DNA of 64,000 bases, from assembly GCF_003050965.1 (NCBI RefSeq), contig NZ_QAOU01000003.1:124001-188000 (forward strand), in the 5' to 3' direction. The notes beneath the pieces are model-generated. The model was not told where the DNA came from. It did not search any database and saw nothing but the letters and a program-made list of their open reading frames with translations. Below, piece by piece: positions 8,878 through 18,814 of the stretch (position 1 is the stretch's first letter; every line of letters begins with the position of its first letter). The position numbers were made by a program, and so were the translations under genes. The stretch comes from Nitrosospira sp. Nsp2 (GTDB lineage Bacteria; Pseudomonadota; Gammaproteobacteria; Burkholderiales; Nitrosomonadaceae).

Positions 8878-10086
8878 ATGAGCGATTATCTTTTTACCTC
8901 CGAATCCGTATCCGAAGGTCATCCTGACAAAGTGGCCGATCAGATCTCCGACTCCATTCTGGATGCAATCCTGGCTCAGGATCCCAATGCCCGGGTCGCC
9001 TGCGAGACCCTATGCAGCACCGGCTTGATCGTGATGTCCGGGGAAATTACCACTGAGGCAAATGTCGACTATATGCAGGTCGCGCGGGCAGCCGTCAAGC
9101 GTATCGGATACGACAGTTCCGACATCGGTTTTGACTACCGAACCTGTGCAGTGCTGACTGCTTTCAATAAACAGTCCCCCGATATCGCCCAGGGAGTCAA
9201 CCGTACGAAAGAAGAGGAAATGGACCAGGGAGCGGGCGACCAGGGGCTCATGTTCGGCTATGCCTGCGACGAAACCCCGCAATTGATGCCCATGCCAATT
9301 TATTATGCCCATCGCCTGATGGAGCGGCAGGCCGAACTGAGAAAGGATGGGCGCCTGCCATGGCTGCGCCCGGACGCGAAGTCGCAAGTATCGGTGCGCT
9401 ACCGCAACGGCAAGGCTCAACGGATCGAAACCGTCGTGGTGTCGACCCAGCATCATCCGGACATTTCCCACGGTCAGATAAGCGAGGCGGTCATTGAGGA
9501 ACTTATCAAACCGGTACTTCCAAAAAACTTACTGACCGCCGAAACGCGTTACCTCATCAATCCCACTGGCCGCTTTGTAGTGGGTGGTCCTATGGGCGAC
9601 TGCGGTCTGACAGGCCGAAAGATCATCGTGGACAGCTATGGTGGTACCGCGCATCATGGCGGCGGCGCTTTTTCAGGCAAAGACCCATCCAAGGTTGATC
9701 GTTCTGCCGCTTATGCCGGGCGTTACGTGGCAAAAAATATCGTTGCTGCCGGTATTGCCAGCAAATGCGAAGTTCAGATGGCCTATGCCATTGGTGTTGC
9801 GCGTCCGGTTTCGTTGATGGTCGATACGTTTGGAACCGGAAAAATTCCGGACGACAAAATCGTCACGCTGATCGAGCAGCATTTTGATCTGCGTCCGCGC
9901 GGTATTATTCACAGCCTTGACTTGCTGCGCCCCATTTATCAAAAAACCGCCGCGTATGGGCATTTTGGCCGGGACGAGCCGGAATTTTCGTGGGAGGCAA
10001 CGGATAAAGCTGCGCAATTGCGCGCCGATGCCGGAATAGAACCCGCGGAGGAGGCCGCAGACGCAATGACAAGTCTTCATGTATAG
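8878..10086 (+). CDS. metK: S-adenosylmethionine synthetase
   Basis: A protein of 402 residues from the ATG at 8878 ([18 protein letters not shown]); the upstream in-frame extension is not conserved. The signatures [12 protein letters not shown] (about 118-129) and [16 protein letters not shown] (about 260-275) are present. It makes S-adenosylmethionine from methionine and ATP. It is followed by an SAH riboswitch and ahcY, then metF, so the genes for making, recycling and remethylating the methyl donor stand together. It is a little longer than the roughly 385 residues typical of the family. Confidence 0.98.
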   Translation: MSDYLFTSESVSEGHPDKVADQISDSILDAILAQDPNARVACETLCSTGLIVMSGEITTEANVDYMQVARAAVKRIGYDSSDIGFDYRTCAVLTAFNKQSPDIAQGVNRTKEEEMDQGAGDQGLMFGYACDETPQLMPMPIYYAHRLMERQAELRKDGRLPWLRPDAKSQVSVRYRNGKAQRIETVVVSTQHHPDISHGQISEAVIEELIKPVLPKNLLTAETRYLINPTGRFVVGGPMGDCGLTGRKIIVDSYGGTAHHGGGAFSGKDPSKVDRSAAYAGRYVAKNIVAAGIASKCEVQMAYAIGVARPVSLMVDTFGTGKIPDDKIVTLIEQHFDLRPRGIIHSLDLLRPIYQKTAAYGHFGRDEPEFSWEATDKAAQLRADAGIEPAEEAADAMTSLHV

Positions 10087-10112
10087 TTTTACCTCAGCTT
10101 TAATCCCTTCCC

Positions 10113-10183
10113 GCGCCGAGGAGCGCTGCAACGGGCACCGTCCCGCGAGGCTCGGCGGGGAAGGATCGCAACAACGGCGCTCG
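10113..10183 (+). promoter_or_regulatory. S-adenosylhomocysteine (SAH) riboswitch upstream of ahcY
   Basis: The element shows the conserved order of the ahcY-type SAH riboswitch. P1 is cgccgag (10114-10120) with ctcggcg (10151-10157). The inner hairpin is cggg (10132-10135) with cccg (10142-10145). The pseudoknot is gagcgc (10121-10126) with gcgctc (10177-10182). The stretches gaggagcgctgcaac and caacggcgctc match the family consensus as I know it. It ends 22 bases before the ahcY ATG, with a GGAGAA Shine-Dalgarno between. Known: SAH binding turns the gene on, so the cell raises AhcY when the toxic by-product accumulates. Confidence 0.92.
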
Positions 10184-10205
10184 TTAATTTTCTGGAGAAA
10201 ATTTT

Positions 10206-11654
10206 ATGAACGCTGTGCTCAGCCCCTCCGCGTCCACTTCCATCCCCGCGGATAATAAATTTACCGATTATAGAGTCGCCGACATGTCCCTTGCAGAATG
10301 GGGACGTAAGGAAATCGCCATTGCCGAAACCGAAATGCCCGGTTTGATGGCATTGAGGGAGGAATACGGCGCCGCCAAGCCCTTGGCCGGCGCGTTAATT
10401 GCCGGTTCCCTGCACATGACTATCCAGACCGCAGTGTTGATTGAAACACTGATCAAACTGGGCGCGCAAGTGCGCTGGGCATCATGCAATATCTTCTCCA
10501 CACAGGACCATGCCGCGGCTGCTATCGCGGCAGCAAACATTCCGGTATTCGCATATAAGGGCGAGTCGCTGGATGATTACTGGGAATTTACCCACCGCAT
10601 TTTCGAGTGGTCCGATGAAGATAGTGCGCCCAACATGATTCTGGATGATGGGGGTGACGCGACGCTGTTGATCATTTTAGGAAGCAGAGCCGAAACAGAT
10701 CCCTCCGTCATTGCCAACCCCACTAACGAGGAAGAACACGCTCTGTTTGCCGCGATTCGGAAGCGGTTGAGCACTAGTCCCGGCTGGTATTCCAGCAGAC
10801 GCGCCAATATCCGCGGCGTGACCGAGGAAACAACTACCGGCGTGCATCGCCTGTACGAGATGCAGAAAAAAGGCGAGCTGCCGTTTCCCGCGTTCAATGT
10901 CAACGATTCGGTGACCAAGTCCAAATTCGACAATCTTTACGGTTGCCGCGAGTCACTGGTTGACGGAATCAAACGCGCAACCGACGTCATGATTGCCGGG
11001 AAGATCGCGCTCGTCTGCGGCTATGGAGATGTGGGCAAGGGCTGCGCTCAATCATTGCGGGGTCTGGGCGCGACTGTATGGATTACCGAAATCGACCCCA
11101 TTTGCGCGCTGCAGGCGGCAATGGAGGGATACCGGGTTGTTACGATGGACGAAGTATGCGATCAGGTGGATATTTTCGTGACCGCCACCGGCAACTTGCG
11201 TGTCATTACTCATGATCACATGCTGAGAATGAAGGACCAGGCCATTGTTTGCAACATCGGCCATTTCGATTCCGAAATAGACATCGCTTCGGTGCAGAAG
11301 TACCAGTGGGAGAATATCAAGCCGCAGGTGGACCACGTCATTTTCCCCACAGGGAGGCGCATTATCGTGCTGGCGAAGGGACGGCTGGTAAATCTGGGCT
11401 GCGGCACCGGGCACCCATCATTTGTCATGTCGACTTCGTTCACGAATCAGGTACTGGCACAAATGGAGCTTTGGCAAAATGGCCCAAGCTACCAGAAGAG
11501 CGTCTACGTGCTGCCCAAGCACCTGGATGAAAAAGTGGCAAGGCTTCATATCGGGAAGCTGGGCGTTAAACTCACCGAGTTGACCGAGGAGCAGGCGAGT
11601 TACCTGAACCTGGATAAGAACGGACCATACAAGCCGGGAATGTACCGGTACTAA
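10206..11654 (+). CDS. ahcY: S-adenosylhomocysteine hydrolase
   Basis: A protein of 482 residues, typical of the longer proteobacterial form. The substrate-binding part includes [11 protein letters not shown] and [10 protein letters not shown]. The NAD-binding Rossmann motif is [15 protein letters not shown] (about 263-277). The C-terminus [10 protein letters not shown] is the conserved NAD-contact tail. It splits S-adenosylhomocysteine to adenosine and homocysteine. The gene is preceded by its own SAH riboswitch and followed by a strong terminator. Confidence 0.98.
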   Translation: MNAVLSPSASTSIPADNKFTDYRVADMSLAEWGRKEIAIAETEMPGLMALREEYGAAKPLAGALIAGSLHMTIQTAVLIETLIKLGAQVRWASCNIFSTQDHAAAAIAAANIPVFAYKGESLDDYWEFTHRIFEWSDEDSAPNMILDDGGDATLLIILGSRAETDPSVIANPTNEEEHALFAAIRKRLSTSPGWYSSRRANIRGVTEETTTGVHRLYEMQKKGELPFPAFNVNDSVTKSKFDNLYGCRESLVDGIKRATDVMIAGKIALVCGYGDVGKGCAQSLRGLGATVWITEIDPICALQAAMEGYRVVTMDEVCDQVDIFVTATGNLRVITHDHMLRMKDQAIVCNIGHFDSEIDIASVQKYQWENIKPQVDHVIFPTGRRIIVLAKGRLVNLGCGTGHPSFVMSTSFTNQVLAQMELWQNGPSYQKSVYVLPKHLDEKVARLHIGKLGVKLTELTEEQASYLNLDKNGPYKPGMYRY

Positions 11655-11666
11655 TTGCATGCGATG

Positions 11667-11711
11667 GGCGCGCAGCGGACGGCCATATGCCAGTCCGCTG
11701 CGCGCCTTTTT
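11667..11711 (+). terminator. rho-independent terminator after ahcY
   Basis: A perfect 14-bp stem, ggcgcgcagcggac (11667-11680) with its complement at 11693-11706, encloses a 12-base loop and runs into TTTTT at 11707-11711. It lies 13 bases after the ahcY stop and only 14 bases before metF, so metF must rely on read-through or on a promoter within this region. Confidence 0.93.
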
Positions 11712-11724
11712 GTAATTGGCAGAG

Positions 11725-12570
11725 ATGGAATCACAGAAAAAATTCGCCCCCACTTTCAGTTTCGAATTTTTCCCGCCGCAAACAGCGGAGGGAATCGAAA
11801 AGCTGCGCGCGACGCGCAGGCAGTTGGCACAGCTCAACCCTAAATTCTTTTCGGTCACCTTTGGCGCAGGCGGATCGACGCGCGACCGTACCCTCGAGAC
11901 GGTGCTGGAAATCCAGGCGGAGGGTTATACCGTGGCGCCTCATCTTTCCTGCATCGGCGCAACCAGCGACAATATACGCAGCATGTTGCGACAATATCGG
12001 GACCGCGGCGTCCGCCATATCGTGGCCCTGCGAGGCGATTTACCGTCGGGCATGGCCCAAGGCGGAGAATTCCTTTATGCGCGTGAGCTGGTCGACTTTA
12101 TCCGCGCGGAGTTCGGCGACACGTTTCATATCGAAGTGGCGGCCTATCCGGAATACCATCCACAGGCTGATTCAGCCCAGGAAGACTTACGCCACTTCAA
12201 GCAGAAGGTTGAGGCTGGGGCGGATTCCGCTATTACACAATATTTTTATAATGCGGACGCTTACTTCAGCTTCGTTGAGGCATGCGAGGCGATGGGCATC
12301 AATATTCCCATCGTGCCCGGCATCATGCCGATCAATAAATTCTCTCAACTGGCCAGGTTTTCCGACGCCTGCGGGGCCGAAATACCGCGATGGATCAGGA
12401 AAAGACTGGAAGGCTACGCCGATGATAGCGCATCAATACGCGCATTCGGATTGGATATCGTAACTGACGTCTGCGACCGACTGCTAAGCGGGGGTGCACC
12501 CGGTCTGCATTTTTATACGTTGAACTCAGCAGGCTTGACCAGCACAATCTGGCAACGGCTGGGTCTGTAG
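11725..12570 (+). CDS. metF: 5,10-methylenetetrahydrofolate reductase
   Basis: A protein of 281 residues starting MESQKKFAPTFSFEFFPP; the ATG at 11725 is preferred over a TTG three codons upstream. Family landmarks are SFEFFPPQT, FGAGGSTRDRT, HLSCIG, ALRGDLP, EVAAYPEYHPQA and FFYNADAYF. It is a flavoenzyme that makes 5-methyltetrahydrofolate for methionine synthesis. It sits directly after the ahcY terminator. The following 210 bases have no gene; they contain an inverted repeat (12738-12746 with 12755-12763) without a T-run. Confidence 0.97.
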   Translation: MESQKKFAPTFSFEFFPPQTAEGIEKLRATRRQLAQLNPKFFSVTFGAGGSTRDRTLETVLEIQAEGYTVAPHLSCIGATSDNIRSMLRQYRDRGVRHIVALRGDLPSGMAQGGEFLYARELVDFIRAEFGDTFHIEVAAYPEYHPQADSAQEDLRHFKQKVEAGADSAITQYFYNADAYFSFVEACEAMGINIPIVPGIMPINKFSQLARFSDACGAEIPRWIRKRLEGYADDSASIRAFGLDIVTDVCDRLLSGGAPGLHFYTLNSAGLTSTIWQRLGL

Positions 12571-12780
12571 TTAGACCCGTAAGGGGATCAGGCTTTCACT
12601 TATTGACGTTTTCACCCACGTCCGCCATCCTACCTCAGCGGCGAGGCTCGTTACTTTGGTTCACCAGGGAAATGGTGGAGCGCAAAATTCGTTGTTCCCC
12701 TTTTTCCTCTGGCAGCATTCGCGGAAAGCGTAGAACCGAGGAGCGCGGCGTTGAGCGCTCCTCCCCCCGTCCGGTCGGGA

Positions 12781-14022
12781 TCAGGCTGCTTTGGCCGACC
12801 CTTTGCTCTCCACCGGCAACGGATTGGCGGCATAGGTGTGATGCGCCGCTGATTCCGCCGCCCCATGCTCGACCTTCATGCCCATATCGGAGAACACTGT
12901 TTCCAGCGCACCCAGGCACAGCATGACATTTTCCATTCTGCTGGAATAACCCATCAGGCCGAAGCGCCAGATCTTGCCTGCCAAGTCGCCCAATCCGGCA
13001 CCGATTTCGAGGCTATAATCGGCCAGCAGTCTGCGGCGCACCTCTTTCTCGTCAATGCCTTCAGGCACATTGACCGAGTTGAGCTGTGGCAAGCGGGCTT
13101 TTTCTTCGACCAGATATTGCATTCCCAGCGTTTCCAACCCTGCCTTCAGCGCGAGGTGGTTGCGTTGATGCCGTGCCCAGGAGTGTTCCAATCCTTCCTC
13201 GTACAGCATCACCAGCGCTTCGTGCAATGCGTAGAGCGCGTTTGTAGGCGCGGTATGGTGATACGTGCGGGTTGTGCCCCAATACCCGAGCAGCAGGTTG
13301 ATGTCCATGAACCAGCTCTGCACTTTTCCCTTGCGATTCTTGACCAGTTCCACCACGCGCTCGGAGAAGCTGATAGGCGACAACCCGGGAGGGCAGGAAA
13401 GACATTTCTGGCTACCGGAGTAAATTGCATCGATCTTCCATTCATCAACCTTGAGCGGAGACCCACCCAATGACGTAACGGTATCGACGATGGTGAGGCA
13501 GTTGTGGCGATGCGCGATTTCGCAAAGGGTTTTCGCATCGGACAGAGCCCCGGTGGACGTCTCGGCATGTACAAAAGCAACTACCTTCGCGTCAGGGTTC
13601 TGCTTCAACGCGTCCTCCACCTTCTGTGGGTCAACTGGCGCTCCCCACTTATCCTCCACCACCACTGCCGTACCCCCGCAACGCTGCACATTCTCGATCA
13701 TGCGCCCGCCAAATACCCCGTTGCGACACACGATCACCTTGTCACCGGGGCTGACCATGTTGACGAAACACATTTCCATCCCCACCGAGCCGGGGCCCGA
13801 GACCGGGAAAGTCAGCAGATTGGACGTTTGAAAGGCGTACCGCAGCAGGCTCTTCAGTTCTTCCATCATATCCGTGAACACCGGGTCGAGATGGCCGAGC
13901 GTTGGACGCGCCATGGCGGACAAGACGCGTGGATGCGTGTCCGACGGCCCGGGACCCATCAGAGTACGTTGCGGAGGATAAAATGTGCTGATCTTTTTGG
14001 CGGGGCCGAAATGTTGGGTCAT
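12781..14022 (-). CDS. class V aminotransferase, serine/alanine-glyoxylate type
   Basis: A protein of 413 residues. The N-terminal GPGPSDTHPRVL (24-35) and the PLP region are those of the AGAT/SGAT family. The Schiff-base lysine is Lys206 in SGSQKCLSCPPG, and the cofactor Asp is in IVDTVTSLGG (about 178-187). Known: these enzymes transfer the amino group of serine or alanine to glyoxylate. Which donor is used cannot be read safely. The start has an AGGA Shine-Dalgarno. The gene stands alone between metF and rlpA, and with GlcF at 28 kb hints at glyoxylate handling. Confidence 0.9.
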   Translation of the reverse strand: MTQHFGPAKKISTFYPPQRTLMGPGPSDTHPRVLSAMARPTLGHLDPVFTDMMEELKSLLRYAFQTSNLLTFPVSGPGSVGMEMCFVNMVSPGDKVIVCRNGVFGGRMIENVQRCGGTAVVVEDKWGAPVDPQKVEDALKQNPDAKVVAFVHAETSTGALSDAKTLCEIAHRHNCLTIVDTVTSLGGSPLKVDEWKIDAIYSGSQKCLSCPPGLSPISFSERVVELVKNRKGKVQSWFMDINLLLGYWGTTRTYHHTAPTNALYALHEALVMLYEEGLEHSWARHQRNHLALKAGLETLGMQYLVEEKARLPQLNSVNVPEGIDEKEVRRRLLADYSLEIGAGLGDLAGKIWRFGLMGYSSRMENVMLCLGALETVFSDMGMKVEHGAAESAAHHTYAANPLPVESKGSAKAA

Positions 14023-14180
14023 GGTTGATCCTGAGTATGATGGGCTGAGTTTTAATCGATGGAAGCGGCGATTTTATCAAGGGTGATGCGATTTGGCTAT
14101 CAGGGAAGTCGAGCTGATCGTCGTCACTTCGACCTCAAGGGCTAAACCCATGTGTGAAAGTGAATCGCTGCGTCGGGGAT

Positions 14181-15296
14181 TTATCGCGTCAGCAATAACG
14201 GTCGGATGGATAAGCTCTGCGCGATTTTATCGGCTGCCTGCCTGGCCATGGTTTGATCCGGATAAGGTCCGGCATGAACCTTGAACAAGCCATCTTTGGC
14301 AATGATGCCCAGCGCATTGACCGTGGGGAGCTCGGCGCGCATGCGCGCCAAAAAATTATCGGCATTATCGTAGGCGCTGAATGCGCCCAGTTGCAGGTAA
14401 ATTCCCCCTGCGTCTGTTGTGGCGGGTCCTTCCCCGGAACCGGAAACGGTCGTGCCGTATTGCGCCGGTGGGTCAGTGATTTCGAACAAGTCAGGTCCGT
14501 CCTCTTCCTTCTGTTGCTCGGCGGCCGACGACAAGTTTCCTTTTTCCCCGACCGCCGTGACTGTATGAGAAGGTGAGCGTTCGGCATTTGAGGTGCGCGC
14601 GGGCTTCCCGGTGGAACCCGAACCTCGAGCAGAAGCTTGCGCCGCGGCAACCTGCATAGCGGTTGTTGCGCCTGGTAGGATGGTTTCCACTTCCACCCAG
14701 GCACTTCCGCCACCCAGTACGTCGAGTTTGTACGCGGCTGTGTACGAGAGGTCAATAAGCCGTTCCGAGAGAAAGGGCCCGCGATCGTTGACGCGCACTA
14801 CCACCGATCGACCGTTGCGTATATTGGTGACGAGCGCATAGCTGGGTATCGGCAAAGTGGGATGCGCAGCAGTCATCCCATACATGTCGTATAGTTCTCC
14901 GGACGCCGTCTTCAGTCCGTGGTAGCGGCGGCCATACCAGGACGCGATTCCTTTCTCCCGGTATGGCTCGAGGATCGTTCTAGGCGTATACCATTTCCCT
15001 AAAGCGACATATGGCCTCATGTTAGCAGGGCGCAACGGCTCATCGCGGGGGGTAGCATCCGGGATCGAGGCCAGGTCGGGCGGTGGGTTATGGCCCGGGC
15101 CGTCGTCCAGATAATAACCGCCCCGTTTTGCCGCGCTTGAGATGGCGCCGCTGGCGGAAGTGCCTTTCCCCGGCACGTCCCGTTTCAGGACGCTGCCGCA
15201 GCCAGCCAAGAAAATAATGAGGGTGCCCGCGATAATCCGCGTGGACGAGGTCACGCTAGCCGACCACAAATTTGATCCCGGATTGATGTCGTTCAC
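14181..15296 (-). CDS. rlpA: RlpA-like septal ring lytic transglycosylase lipoprotein
   Basis: A protein of 371 residues starting at a GTG (15296) whose GTGA overlaps the rodA stop. It has an N-terminal lipoprotein signal with lipobox LAGC (about residues 30-33). A double-psi beta-barrel domain contains GIASWYGRRYHGLKTASGE and VRVNDRGPF. A Ser/Thr/Ala-rich linker and a C-terminal SPOR domain (about 297-371, starting GIYLQLGAFS) follow. Known: RlpA cleaves denuded glycan strands, and SPOR binds septal glycan. It is the last gene of the mreB-to-rlpA shape operon. Confidence 0.95.
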   Translation of the reverse strand: MNDINPGSNLWSASVTSSTRIIAGTLIIFLAGCGSVLKRDVPGKGTSASGAISSAAKRGGYYLDDGPGHNPPPDLASIPDATPRDEPLRPANMRPYVALGKWYTPRTILEPYREKGIASWYGRRYHGLKTASGELYDMYGMTAAHPTLPIPSYALVTNIRNGRSVVVRVNDRGPFLSERLIDLSYTAAYKLDVLGGGSAWVEVETILPGATTAMQVAAAQASARGSGSTGKPARTSNAERSPSHTVTAVGEKGNLSSAAEQQKEEDGPDLFEITDPPAQYGTTVSGSGEGPATTDAGGIYLQLGAFSAYDNADNFLARMRAELPTVNALGIIAKDGLFKVHAGPYPDQTMARQAADKIAQSLSIRPLLLTR

Positions 15297-16393
15297 GTCT
15301 TCACCAGTTTCGGATGCATTTGTATGCTCATCAAAATACCAAATCCCAGCAGCATTGTCACCATCGAGGTGCCGCCGTAGCTGATCAGCGGCAAAGGGAC
15401 TCCCACCACCGGCAGAATACCGATCACCATGCCGATGTTCACGAAAATATAGGTCGCAAACGTGAGCGTGATCGATCCAGCAATCAAACGGGTAAACTGA
15501 GTTGAGGCATTGGCCGCAATAACCATGCCGCGGGCAATCACCGCGAGGTACAAGAGCAATAGCAGTGAATTACCGACGAGACCGAATTCCTCGGAAAATA
15601 CTGCAAAGATGAAATCGGTGCTTTTCTCTGGAAGGAAGTCAAGATGGGTTTGGGTTCCCTGCTGCCAGCCCTTGCCCAGCGCGCCTCCCGAACCGATGGC
15701 GATGGTGGATTGAATGCTGTGGTAGCCAGCCCCAAGCGCATCCTGCGTAGGGTCAAGCAGGGTCATGACACGACGGCGTTGATAATCGTGCATCATCGAC
15801 CACAGCACCGGTAGGCTACCCAGTCCCGCAACCGCCAACCCGGCCATGATGCGCCAGGAAAGCCCGGTGAGAAACAAGACAAAAAAACCACTCGAAGCAA
15901 TCAACAACGCGGTGCCCAAATCGGGCTGACGCAAGATCATTACGACCGGCAGCAACAGGAGCAACGTTGCGACCGCATAGTCTCTCAGTCGCAACGTGGC
16001 TTCATGCTTGTCAAAATACCACGCCATCATCAGCGGCACCGCTATTTTCATCAGTTCCGAAGGCTGTATGCGCGTTACGCCAATGTTTAGCCAGCGCCTC
16101 GCGCCGTTGTTGATCTCGCCGAACAGCGCAACGCCCAGCAGCAGCAGGAGCCCCGTCATGTAAATGGGCAACGCGATGCGCATGATATGCTGGAGCGGAA
16201 TGTTTGCCACCAGCCACATAATGCTAAGCGCTACCAGCATATTAACCGCCTGATTGGTGACCCGGTTAAGGTTCGCGTCTGTGGCGCTGTACAAAGTGAA
16301 AAGACCGGTCAGCATGAGCAACAGGATACCGCTCAACAGAACCCCGTCAACGTAACGCGTGAGGTAGTGCCAGAGCCGCAGGGGTTTAGTCAT
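15293..16393 (-). CDS. mrdB: RodA, rod-shape SEDS glycosyltransferase
   Basis: A protein of 366 residues from ATG 16393 (MTKPLRLWHYL), whose first eight bases overlap the end of mrdA. It has about ten hydrophobic membrane segments. SEDS-family motifs are visible, including QPDLGTALLI, a LGAGYHSIQSTIAIGSGG region and the C-terminal PLPLISYGGTSM. It polymerises peptidoglycan glycan strands together with PBP2 (the preceding gene). The first-listed alternative start at 16408 would add five residues and a longer overlap. Confidence 0.96.
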   Translation of the reverse strand: MTKPLRLWHYLTRYVDGVLLSGILLLMLTGLFTLYSATDANLNRVTNQAVNMLVALSIMWLVANIPLQHIMRIALPIYMTGLLLLLGVALFGEINNGARRWLNIGVTRIQPSELMKIAVPLMMAWYFDKHEATLRLRDYAVATLLLLLPVVMILRQPDLGTALLIASSGFFVLFLTGLSWRIMAGLAVAGLGSLPVLWSMMHDYQRRRVMTLLDPTQDALGAGYHSIQSTIAIGSGGALGKGWQQGTQTHLDFLPEKSTDFIFAVFSEEFGLVGNSLLLLLYLAVIARGMVIAANASTQFTRLIAGSITLTFATYIFVNIGMVIGILPVVGVPLPLISYGGTSMVTMLLGFGILMSIQMHPKLVKT

Positions 16394-18296
16394 GCTCGCC
16401 CTCCTCATCAGTCTGGGCGACGGGTTTTGCTGCCTCCGCTTCAGGCAGCTTGCCGAGCAGATAGTAGTCCATTACTACCCTTGCGATCGGCGCAGCGGCG
16501 GCGCCGCCATGCCCGCCATTTTCAACGAGCACCGACAGGGCAATTTTTGGATTTTCAGCCGGGGCGTAGGTAATGAACAGCGCGTGGTCGCGATGGCGGT
16601 CCTGTACCTTGCTTTCCACATATTTTTCGCCCTGCTTGATGCCCACCACTTGCGAAGTACCGGTTTTTCCGGCAAAAGTATAGCCGGCGCCAGCGCCGGC
16701 AAGCGCGGCAGTGCCTCCCGGCCGGGTTACGTCCACGAGCGCGTTTTGCACCGCCTGCAAATTACCGGGACTGAGGTCCAGCGTGTATAGCGGATGTGTA
16801 GCGATCTCGCGCAGTACTTCATTGTTGTTGCCCAGGACATTCTTTACCAGATGCGGCCGGAACGCGGTCCCTTTGCCGGCCAGGACCGCGGTCGCGAAAG
16901 CCAGTTGCAGGGGCGTAGTCAAATTGTAGCCTTGACCTATGCCCACGGAGATCGTATCGCCCGCGTACCACTTCTGCTTGTACCGCTTCATTTTCCATTC
17001 CTGGGACGGTAACAGGCCGCTCACTTCGCCATCGATATCGATTCCGGTTTTCTTTCCCAGCCCGAACTGGCCAATGAAGTTGTAGATATTGTCGATGCCG
17101 AGGTCATTGGCAAGCGCGTAGTAATACGTGTCACAGGATACGACCAGAGACTTGTGGAGATCCACGACGCCGTGGCCCCCAGCTTTCCAGTCCCGGAAGC
17201 GGTGCGTGCTGCCCGGCAGACTGAAGTAACCGGGATCATCAATGGAATGTTGAGTTGCGCGTTTCTTGAGCTCCAGGCCAGCCAGCGCCATGAACGGCTT
17301 GAATGTGGAACCCGGCGGGTACAACCCGCGCAATGCACGGTTATTAAGCGGCCGGTCGATGGAATTGTTCAGCAGATCCCAATTTTCCGAGTCAATGCCA
17401 TCGACAAAGAGATTGGGGTCGAAACCGGGTTTGCTGACGAAGGCGAGCACGTCGCCAGTTTCGGGCTCAATCGCAACCAGTGCTCCGCGCCGGTCGCCAA
17501 ATGCCCTTTCCGCCACCTCCTGCAATTTGGAATCGAGTGATAGCGTGAGGTTATTGCCAGAAATCGGAGGTGTGCGGGAGATCACCCGGATCACTCTTCC
17601 GGCGGCGTCGGTTTCCATTTCCTCGAAGCCGGTGATACCGTGCAGCTCATTTTCATAACTCTGCTCGATACCGATCTTGCCCATGTATTGCGAACCGCGA
17701 TAATTGGCCAGCCCGTTGTTGGCCTCCAGTTGCTCCAGATCCTTGTCATTGATACGACCAATATACCCTATGACGTGCGACGCCATTTCCCCCTTGGGAT
17801 ATTGACGGAATAAACGTGCCTTGATTTCAACCCCAGGAAAACGATAACGATTCGCGGCAAAGCGCGCAACTTCAACGTCCGTCAGGCGTGTACGGATGGG
17901 AAGGCTCTCGAATCTCTTGCTCTCGTCCATCAGTTTCTTGAACCGCTTACGGTCACGCGCGGCGATCTCGACCACGGTGGACAACTCGTTAATGAGATCC
18001 TCAAGGTTGGCCACCTTGCTCGGAACAATCTCAAGTGTGTAAGCGGAATAGTTATGCGCAAGCACTTCGCCATTGCGGTCGAATATCAATCCCCGGTTCG
18101 GTACGATTGGCGCGATAGAGATACGGTTGGCTTCCGCCAATGTGTGGTAGTGCTCACGTTGAGATACCTGGAGATAGAAGAAGCGCGCGAACAACACGAG
18201 GAACAGCAACAGCACGAACCCTGCGCTGACGGCGAGCCGCAACTGAAAACGTTGCAACTCGCGCGGATGATTACGAAGCTCTACCGTGCGGCTCAT
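16386..18296 (-). CDS. mrdA: penicillin-binding protein 2 (elongasome transpeptidase)
   Basis: A protein of 636 residues. One membrane anchor lies at about 20-45, and the dimerisation domain contains NRGLIFDRNGEVLAHN. The transpeptidase domain has the SxxK motif STFKPF, the second motif SCDTYYYAL (SxD where most enzymes have SxN, as is usual in PBP2) and KTGTSQV. It cross-links peptidoglycan during cell elongation with RodA. The ATG overlaps the mreD stop by four bases and its own end overlaps rodA by eight, indicating tight operon coupling. Confidence 0.97.
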   Translation of the reverse strand: MSRTVELRNHPRELQRFQLRLAVSAGFVLLLFLVLFARFFYLQVSQREHYHTLAEANRISIAPIVPNRGLIFDRNGEVLAHNYSAYTLEIVPSKVANLEDLINELSTVVEIAARDRKRFKKLMDESKRFESLPIRTRLTDVEVARFAANRYRFPGVEIKARLFRQYPKGEMASHVIGYIGRINDKDLEQLEANNGLANYRGSQYMGKIGIEQSYENELHGITGFEEMETDAAGRVIRVISRTPPISGNNLTLSLDSKLQEVAERAFGDRRGALVAIEPETGDVLAFVSKPGFDPNLFVDGIDSENWDLLNNSIDRPLNNRALRGLYPPGSTFKPFMALAGLELKKRATQHSIDDPGYFSLPGSTHRFRDWKAGGHGVVDLHKSLVVSCDTYYYALANDLGIDNIYNFIGQFGLGKKTGIDIDGEVSGLLPSQEWKMKRYKQKWYAGDTISVGIGQGYNLTTPLQLAFATAVLAGKGTAFRPHLVKNVLGNNNEVLREIATHPLYTLDLSPGNLQAVQNALVDVTRPGGTAALAGAGAGYTFAGKTGTSQVVGIKQGEKYVESKVQDRHRDHALFITYAPAENPKIALSVLVENGGHGGAAAAPIARVVMDYYLLGKLPEAEAAKPVAQTDEEGEHD

Positions 18297-18814
18297 CGTA
18301 CATCGTTATCAGGCCTGGGCTTCTGCGGCATTCTCAATAACGAGGAGAAGAATGGCCACAACAGCGTTCCGGTAATGCTGGGAAGAAAGAAATCGCGACC
18401 TGGAAACTGGGACCCATCCAGAAGTCCGGTTAGAAGCATGATGAATTGACCTGCAAGTAAAATCAATCCTATCTGTGGCGCCTGCTTCCAGACGCCGAAA
18501 ATGCTGAAACGCCGGTGGAACGCCAACGCGACAAATGCCATTACGCTATATGCGAGGGCGTGCTGGCCAAATGTGCTGGCGTTGCCGATATCCGTTAGAA
18601 GACCCATGACGAAGGCCATGCTGATACCGGCACGCTGCGGTTGGTTGATACACCAGTAGAGTATCGCCATGGCTACGAAATCCGGCCATAACGCCATCGC
18701 CAGGCCTTTCAGCGGCAGCAGATTCAGCACTAGCGCCAGCGTCAAGCTGACTACAATGACGGAACCTTTTACCGGCAGAAGGATTTCCTGTTTAGGGTGA
18801 TTAGCGAATGCCAA
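18293..18814 (-). CDS. mreD: rod shape-determining protein MreD
   Basis: A protein of 173 residues with about five to six hydrophobic helices and little else, as expected for MreD. It contains LKGLAMALWPDFVAMAILYW, a pattern typical of the family near the second segment. It is an inner-membrane part of the elongasome. Identification rests on hydrophobicity, length and position: it overlaps the mreC end by 14 bases and the mrdA start by four. Confidence 0.93.
   Translation of the reverse strand: MAFANHPKQEILLPVKGSVIVVSLTLALVLNLLPLKGLAMALWPDFVAMAILYWCINQPQRAGISMAFVMGLLTDIGNASTFGQHALAYSVMAFVALAFHRRFSIFGVWKQAPQIGLILLAGQFIMLLTGLLDGSQFPGRDFFLPSITGTLLWPFFSSLLRMPQKPRPDNDVR

Noticed and set aside
8689-8922. 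N-terminal extension of dapF by 78 codons
   Set aside because: Residues are not family-like and would run through the metK promoter region; ATG 8688 gives the normal DapF length.
12738-12763. Nine-base inverted repeat between metF and the aminotransferase gene as a terminator
   Set aside because: The stem is good but neither strand has a T-run; it is mentioned under metF only.
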